64,000 nucleotides of DNA from the NCBI GenBank assembly GCA_033980235.1, contig CM067079.1, positions 26,616,658 through 26,680,657 on the forward strand, given 5' to 3'. The first letter of the stretch is position 1, and each line of letters begins with the position of its first letter. Below are positions 57,501 to 64,000 of this stretch, in pieces. The translations under genes and the position numbers were made by a program. Source of the DNA: Diadema setosum. Its lineage: Eukaryota; Echinodermata; Echinoidea; Diadematoida; Diadematidae. The notes beneath the pieces are model-generated. The model saw only the letters and a program-made list of their open reading frames with translations, was not told where the DNA came from and ran no database searches.

Positions 57501-60500
57501 CAGCCATTTTTTCAAAATGGTCGCCATAAATGCGATTTTTTTTCTCTGAATTTACTAATTCCACAAGAAAAGTCAATAAGATCTTGCACTCAATTTAAAA
57601 ATTTCGTTTGAAATATATCTTGCGCCTATGTATTACATTATTGTAAATAGCGCCCTCAATGGCAATTGCAGCCATTTTTCAGAATGGCCACCATGGATTC
57701 CATTATTTCTTATTTCCTGATTTCACAAAAGGAAAAGTCAATAAGATTTTGCACAATTTTAAAATCATGTTTGAAATAAATATTTGTATTAGATTATCAT
57801 AATAGATATTTGTATTAGATTATTATAATACTGCCCTCAACGGCCATTGCCGCCATATTCCAAAATGGCTGCCATTGTCATAATCATTTTGTTTTAAAAA
57901 ATGGTAATTTCAGAAAAAGGTCAACAAATGTGTACATAAATTGAAAATCATATTTAAAATCAAACAATATAATATCTAGGTTGTTCCTTCGCAAATTTTC
58001 AAGAAGAAAAAAATGCTAATAACGGTAATTGCAGCCATTTTTCAAACTGGCTGTCATAGATGCCATTTTTCTTTTATGAAGATGTCCTAATGCCGGAAGA
58101 AGACAATAAACATTTTTTGCTCAAGTTGACAATTACACCAATGATGAATGCATATTTTAGGTGGCAAACATGAAAAATTTCCGAAAAAGAGTAATATGAA
58201 TATCCAGGGATAATGGTGCCATGTATCAACTTTGACAGTTACACCATATCATTGAATATATGGGACTATATGACGTGTATCTATTCTAAAATGTAACTTC
58301 CTAAACATTCTTAAGACATTCTTAATGGCCTTTCATTTTACGAAAAAAGTTAATTTACTTTATGCTATGCTTCCATAAAAACACATACATTTGATATCCA
58401 TACTGTTAGCCGTCACATGCGAAATATTGCAATTAGAACTAAACTGAAAACATGAATTTAGAACTAACCCATGAATGAAACCTTTTTTTTTATTTAAATT
58501 TCTTTGAACACCAGATTGCATTAGATATAATTGCTCTTTAGCAGTGTGTGGAAGCCATTTTGACAAAGAGCTGCCACAGCCGTTGGGGACGATGTTTAAA
58601 TGGTGGCTCAATATCTTCATTTCAAATTCAAATTCAAACTTGAATTTATTTGAATGTCTTTTGTCAATTTGCACAAGAAATTGTATTGTCTTCTGGCATT
58701 ATCATATTTTCAAGAAATAAATGGCTGCCATGGTCGTTGATGGTGCCATTTGTAATGGTCTCATATATTATTTTCTTTTGAATATAATTTTCAACATATG
58801 TACAAATTTCATTGCTTTTCTCTCTGAAAATAGCAAAAAAAAACGAATATAAAAAAGAAGCAGACATCCATGGCGGTCATCATGGCCCTTGAGGGCGCCT
58901 TCTAAGAAGACCTTATACTTAAATTTATTTTTGAGCAGAATTTTCAACTTGTTTGCAAAGTCTTATTGTCTTTTCCTTCTGACATCAGCAAATTTTTGGA
59001 AAAAAAAAAAGGTGGGGGGGGGGGCATCCATGGCAGCTGTTTGAAACTAGGCTGCTATGGCTGTTGAGGGTGCACTTTTGGATGGCCTATTATCAAATTC
59101 AGTTTGAATGTAATTTTCCACCTTTGTGGAAATTCTGATTGACGTCTGCAACATTTTACGAAAAAAGACACTCATGCTGGCCATTTTGAAAAATGGCTGG
59201 AATGGCCATTGAGGGGGCAATTTGCAATGGCCCAATAAGTTTACTTTTGAATGTAATTTCCTACCTTTTTGCAAAATCTCGTTGGCTTTCCTTTCTGATT
59301 TTAGTCAATCTTTTCGAAAATATAGCATTTATGGCGGCCATTTTGAAAAATGGCTGCCATGACCGTTGAGGGCGCAATTTCCGATGGCCCAATATCGAGA
59401 TTTATTTTAAATGTCATTTCCCATTTGATAATCAAAATTTCATTGACTTTTTCTTTTGAAATTAGCATTTTTCTTAATGAAAAAGTGGCACTTATGGTGC
59501 CCATTAAAAAAAAAAATGGCTGCCATAGCCGTTGAGGGCGCAATTTTCAATTGCCCAATATCTGGATTTATTTTGGATGTAATTTCACGCTTGTTTGCAC
59601 AAAAAAAGAAAAAAATTGGCTTTCCCTTCTGAAATTTGCATTTTTTAACAAAAAATGGCATTTATGGCGGCCATTTTGAAAAAAATGGCTACCATGGCCG
59701 TTGAGGGCGCAATTTCCGATGGCCCAATATCTAGATGTATTTTGAATGTAACTAACATTTATGGGCAAAATCTTATTAACTTTTCCCTTCTGAAATTTGC
59801 AAAATCATCGAAGAAGTGGCACATTAGACAGCCATTTTTAAAAAATGGCTGTCATGGACGTTGAGGGCGCAATTAACAATGGCAAAATATTTAAATTCAT
59901 TTTGAATGTAATTTCCCACTTGTTTGCAAAATCTTACTGGCTTTCCCTTCTGAAGTTAGCAAATGTTTTGAAAAAATGACATTTATGGCGGCCATTTTGA
60001 AAAATGGCTGCCATGGGCGTTGAGGGCGCTATTTCCGATGGCTCGATATCTAGATTTATTTTGAATGTAATTTCCCATTTGTAACCAAACTCTTGTTTAC
60101 TTTTCTCTCCTAAAATTAGCAAATTTTACGAAAACATGGCATTTATGGCAGCCATTTTTGAAAAATGGCTGCCATGGACGTTGAGGGCGCTATTTTCGAT
60201 GGCCCAATATCTAAATTTAATCTGAACGTGATTGTCAACCTGTGTACGAAATTTGGTGCTTTTATCACAAAATGCACAATTTTTCGGCTATGCCGCTCCA
60301 CTATAAGGGAATAGATAGAAAACTGATAAAGGAAGAATGAACAAAAAGTGTATGTGAATGAAAATTTTAAGTGGGACCTACGCTCGACAAGCTTGCTTCT
60401 AAGTAGGTTCCATCATATTTCGTTAGCATTCATTCTCAGATTCCAACTTTCACAGATCGACCACTAGGTTCTATAGGTTTGCAATACTCTATCATGCCTC

Positions 60501-62602
60501 CTAGCTGGATATCATGTATAATTTCATTTTGTAATATTATGTCTCCTAGCTGGATATCATGTATTATTTAATTTTGTTATATTTGATGTATTTTTTTTCG
60601 TCGAGAAATATGAAAATAAACTGACATTGAAATTGAAATTGAAAATAAAAAAGATTATGTTACCAATGTGAGGTATTTGTACAGCAGTAGTTCCGCGCAA
60701 ACCATTGAGTTCAGAACATTAAACTGAATAAAATTATATATTCCATATTTTGGAAAGGCCTTTTATCATTGGTATATGATTGATAATGCACTTTAAATCT
60801 GACAGCCGAGTCGACGGGGCAAACCCGTATAAAGGGCGATATAAACTAGGTAAATTGAGATTCCCCCGTGTCCCGCTCTTAGAACCGATTGCGGTGTTCC
60901 TGATTGGCATGCACGAGGTCTTCGAGGAAGACTACTGGATGCTGTTTGATGATTACGTCAAGAGAGGTCTGTGCTCCTCCTCCTGGATACAGGCTCTCGA
61001 TACGTACCAATCCAATGTGGAGGCTGCGCTCAATGGTTACGCGGAGTGGAAGAACGCCAACGCTGAACCAGGTAATCAATCAGCCATCCAGAAATGTTTC
61101 TGTTCAACTGAGGAAAATGATATTGACCGGAGTTATCGCATACCTTAATAAAGGCATTCAGTATATAGTTGTATCATCCTTTTTGCCAGTCGAAGATGTG
61201 TCAAAATATTCTGAATACCACTGACCAACAAGTGAAACAATTTTACGACTTCTCCTGAGGCTTTTCTGAAGAAAAGCCTCTCATATCATGAGGATCGTCA
61301 AAATAACGCCATGAATAAAATATGTTTCAATCCTCTATTTCTAATTCAGCACGTCCATTCAGCATACAATAATTTTCTATTACGACTGTTGTGAGATTAT
61401 CATAGAACAGGTCATTTGATACGATATTTTGGTCATCTACATAGACATGAAAAAATAAGCAGTTGCCGGATAAGCCACAAATGTGTTGATCAACCCAAAT
61501 GCATTTTATTGTAACAGATCCCCTGGTGGCTATACCTATCGCCTGGCCCCGTGGAACCTACACCCTACCAAAGCCAGTGGCTGGATGCCCCAACTCGCAC
61601 TTCTCTTGGAACGAGGGATGGCGTTACCATGACACCGAGGACTCCTTTCCGGACAACCACTGGAGCAACCCATTGCATCTGGAGGGGCCGTACGCCAACA
61701 AGAACATGTATCAGAAGTTCTGCTCCAAGACTGTGCAGGAGGCGGACATCTATGGCTGGCCGTTCCAGGAAGGACAGTACTGTGTTGCTAAGAAAGGTGC
61801 ATCCTGTCCGGCAGGTAAGACTGTCAGATCTGATCAGTCTGTCCATTTCAAGGCATTTCTTATCGGTATTAGTGTCAAAGCACTTTTTCTTCATGACCAT
61901 CATCATCATCATCACCACACTAATTCTAGACTGTTATGACTATACTGATGTTTTAAGTAGTTGTTATATTCGCATATCTATCATCGTCATTGTATCATAG
62001 CCGAAGTAGTAGGTCCTAATAGCAGCAGCAGTAGTAGTTGTTGTTGTTGTTGTATCATTATGATATGATGATATGAACTGATAATACACCCTTGTACAAG
62101 TGATAGTGGTAGTACATGTATATCGATAATATCAAGCGTTTGAACCGTGCATCAGGGGCAGCCAGTTCAGCGATAGCGGTTTATTTTTTTATTTTTTTTC
62201 GTATTGTGTATGTATTTTTTTTTTTACGATTTCAAATTTATTCATAGGCAAGAGAAAGATACTTTTGACTTGTTGCCACAAGTATCTATGTACGTGTGTG
62301 ATGGGGACGTTGCAATTCCCCATTCATCCATGTACTTCCTTTAATCGGATGCTTATGTGGATAATGCTCCTGTCTAAATCTAATCACACGTCATCTCAGG
62401 TCTTTCTGAGGGGTTCGTGTACTGGGACGACGAGGATACAGCCAACAAGAACGACCTGGGCGGGGACGTGCCGGAGGGCATCTACGACTCCAACACCCGC
62501 ATTTACTACTGCTGCAGGGACGACGGGTTTGCGTCCAATCCCATCTACCTCCCGACTGACCAACCGTTTTTCCTCTACAAGCGAAATCACCAGTGCCAGG
62601 AG
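51528..62602 (+). CDS. Apextrin-2: tandem paralogue, MACPF + ApeC, 3' end beyond the window
   Basis: Visible coding exons are 51528-51945, 53140-53187, 54151-54362, 56212-56301, 56968-57121, 60883-61071, 61518-61814 and 62400-62602, total 1611 nt (537 codons, open at phase 0). The lengths 48, 212, 90, 154, 189, 297 and 203 are identical to exons 2-8 of apextrin-1. A signal peptide is present (MLVCGWSCALVLFGVMTASI). The MACPF signature FLDDWGTHVV is again formed at the exon 3/4 junction, and the ApeC part has WPRGTYTLPKPVAGCPN and KRNHQCQEV. The last exon (expected start V-x-G-M, then EWFRWD) is not found in 62603-64000 and should lie further right. Intron 5 (57122-60882) is enlarged by a 3.1-kb repeat element. 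An acceptor at 51509 suggests an upstream non-coding exon, which I could not place. Confidence 0.9.
51990..52275. repeat. Palindromic TTCGGAATAACGAACC array, copy 2
   Basis: Same unit family as 50690-51045, and partly its inverted copy: AATTCGAAAATGAAATTGGG here against CCCAATTTCATTTTCGAATT there. It lies in apextrin-2 intron 1. Confidence 0.8.
53737..53814. mobile_element. GAAGAGCTTGCTTCCAAAAG hairpin element, copy 2
   Basis: TGAAGAGCTTGCTTCCAAGA...GGCGCTAAATCCAT pairs with TGAATTTAGCGCC...GCTAGCTTTTCA. It is a longer stem than copy 1, with more mismatches at the ends. Confidence 0.8.
56410..56565. repeat. Palindromic TTCGGAATAACGAACC array, copy 3
   Basis: GGTTCGTTAATCCGAAGG and GATTAACGAACCTTTGGC in opposite orientation, in apextrin-2 intron 4, next to a poly-C run and TTC repeats (56318-56410). 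Confidence 0.75.
57205..60305. mobile_element. 3.1-kb inverted-repeat element made of about 160-bp subrepeats
   Basis: The ends TAGTGGAGCGGCATAGC (57205-57221) and GCTATGCCGCTCCACTA (60288-60304) are inverted, and similarity continues inward for about 140 bp (ATAAAAGCACCAAATTTCG, ATTGGGCCATCG, AGCGCCCTCA). The left arm (to about 57900) holds units with GCGCCCTCA..GGCCATGGCAGCCATTTTT. The right arm (about 58540-60230) holds about ten units in the opposite orientation (GGCGGCCATTTTGAAAAATG, GTTGAGGGCGC). No protein is encoded. It fills most of apextrin-2 intron 5. Confidence 0.85.
60470..60650 (+). mobile_element. Retroelement 3'-end-like fragment
   Basis: CTCCTAGCTGGATATCATGT occurs twice (about 60500 and 60543), followed by AAATAAACTGACATTGAAAT and a repeated TGAAAT tail. 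It resembles the 3' end of a LINE or SINE. Confidence 0.4.
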
Positions 62603-62633
62603 GTAAGCCTATAACTGATGCTGCAATATTACT

Positions 62634-63022
62634 TTAAAGGGATGGTACAGTCTTGGTGGAGATGAGAATTTGGCTTTTAACTTTTTACGAGATTTCCAAA
62701 AAAAAACTTATGAAATTATACAGAGCATACCATTTTAGGAGGAATTCAAAGTTTATTTGATGGAAATCGGGTTTGGAATGACTGGACATCCTAAAACAAA
62801 GTAAAACAAAGCGACCGTAAGAAAGGTGGGTCCCACACTTTATTAGAATCGCTCTGTTTTGGATATCTCAGCCATTTCAAAACCAATTTTCATCAAATAA
62901 ACGTTGAATTCCTCATGGAATTCCATGCTCTTTCATATTTCATAAGAGGTTTCTCATTATCTCATCAAAAAATGTTAGAAACCTGAAATTAGGTATCAAC
63001 CAAAACTATACGATCCCTTTAA
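62634..63022. mobile_element. TTAA-ended MITE family, copy 2
   Basis: Same element as 37204-37574: it starts TTAAAGGGATGGTACAGT and ends CGATCCCTTTAA. It is 389 bp against 371 bp, with small indels. It lies in apextrin-2 intron 8. Confidence 0.75.
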
Positions 63023-64000
63023 CCCTTTCTCTGCCAATGAGTCAATGTTTTCAAATTTCGCGCGCATGCCTTTGGGCAAGAAATGAATGTGGCACATTAT
63101 AGGGTAAGGAATCAATTTTACGTCTGTTAAAGTTTAATCTGAAAAACGAAGATAGAAATCTAATTAGCACTAAACGGTTTAGAACAGTCAATATGAATAT
63201 GCAAATGAGTTAATGATGTCATCCCCTCTTATTTGCTATATTGTCTGTACGAAAAATCTTGAAATTACACATTTTTCGAAAGCTAAATACTCAAGTCTGA
63301 AACTAGATGTATCTAATTGATTATTGTTTTGAATTCATTCAAAAAGGACTTACAATATGTGTTACACTTTTGTCGCATAAAAATGGGATTTTTGGCTGTC
63401 TTTTTTCACATACACAATTAATGAAAAATGTTGTGGTTATGACATCATTAGCATGTTTATATCAACTGCTGGTGCAGTCCTTTCACACTTATAGCAAATT
63501 TCGTAGTATGAGAGGTCTCGTGGGTGAAATCCCGGTTAAAATGTCGGCCAACCGTACAGGAAACATCCTGATGGTAAATCTCCCGAGTGTGGCGTCCCCG
63601 GGAACTCCCGTGTGACACTGTTGTTTACTAGGTAGTGAAAGATTCTACGAAATATCTTGTGGCCGTGTAGTTTAGTTAGAAAGTTGTTTGTTTTTTTCCC
63701 CGCGGGTGTTCCATTTTGATTCCCCGCTGAATCTCCCGGGTGATCCCCGTGTGACTTCAGCGTTAAAGGGGTATGAGGGTAGTGCAATAAGGTTAAATAC
63801 AAGTAGGCAATGAGTATCTAACCTCTTTAGGGTATCTATGTGCAAGGATGGCGTTGGCACAACCTGTACCCAAAACCTCTTGATTTCGCCACACATCTTT
63901 GTGGTACATAATGATTACGTAATATTAACCCTAACTGCGGCTATCACAATCCTCTGAAGTCTGTTCCTCTGAAATACCACTGTCATCATTATGCAGAAAT
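63023..64000. other. Apextrin-2 intron 8, continuing past the window
   Basis: No ApeC-like last exon is visible. An acceptor-like CTCTTTAG at 63823-63830 is followed by a frame with GWRWHN that stops within 30 codons and lacks the expected EWFRWD/FEYCYY pattern. Confidence 0.55.

Noticed and set aside
63831..63910. Candidate last exon of apextrin-2 after CTCTTTAG (GWRWHN...)
   Set aside because: It lacks the expected start V-x-G-M, EWFRWD and the final FEYCYY pattern, and stops after fewer than 30 codons.

Overview
The window is eukaryotic: introns with GT..AG borders, GC-rich exons in AT-rich surroundings, microsatellites and many fold-back repeats, with no prokaryotic organisation. The gene content suggests a marine deuterostome. 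A pair of MACPF + ApeC (apextrin) genes, abundant pearl-like tandem-repeat elements and introns of about 0.5-1 kb fit an echinoderm such as a sea urchin best. A cephalochordate or another marine invertebrate cannot be excluded from the sequence alone.

Layout. (1) Positions 214-25645, + strand: 25 exons forming the last 1364 codons of an axonemal dynein heavy chain, best matched to DNAH2 (inner-arm I1/f 1-beta type). They cover the stalk with its microtubule-binding domain, AAA5, AAA6 and the C-terminal domain. The 5' two thirds of the gene lies before the window. (2) Positions 25646-33153: intergenic and repeat-rich, with fold-back elements and two pearl-like elements, one carrying arrays of nuclear-receptor DR1 half-sites. 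(3) Positions 34571-33154, - strand: a two-exon gene for a 53-residue TOMM6-like protein of the mitochondrial outer-membrane translocase. (4) Positions 34572-38495: intergenic, with a striking long inverted duplication at 35014-35483. (5) Positions 38496-48021, + strand: apextrin-1, complete, 598 aa, with a TATA box, a likely non-coding first exon and three E-box/GATA composite motifs upstream. (6) Positions 51528-62602, + strand: apextrin-2, a head-to-tail paralogue with the same exon phases and almost identical exon lengths. Its last exon lies beyond the window.

How the genes relate. The dynein and TOMM6 genes are unrelated housekeeping/ciliary genes. The two apextrins are a tandem-duplicated family of secreted proteins combining a pore-forming-type MACPF domain with a C-terminal ApeC domain, known in related animals as apical extracellular-matrix and antibacterial (peptidoglycan-binding) effectors. 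Their introns have been heavily and independently loaded with repeats. These include a 3.1-kb inverted-repeat element in apextrin-2 intron 5, a 35-bp minisatellite in apextrin-1 intron 8, and fold-back elements of several families shared between the two genes.
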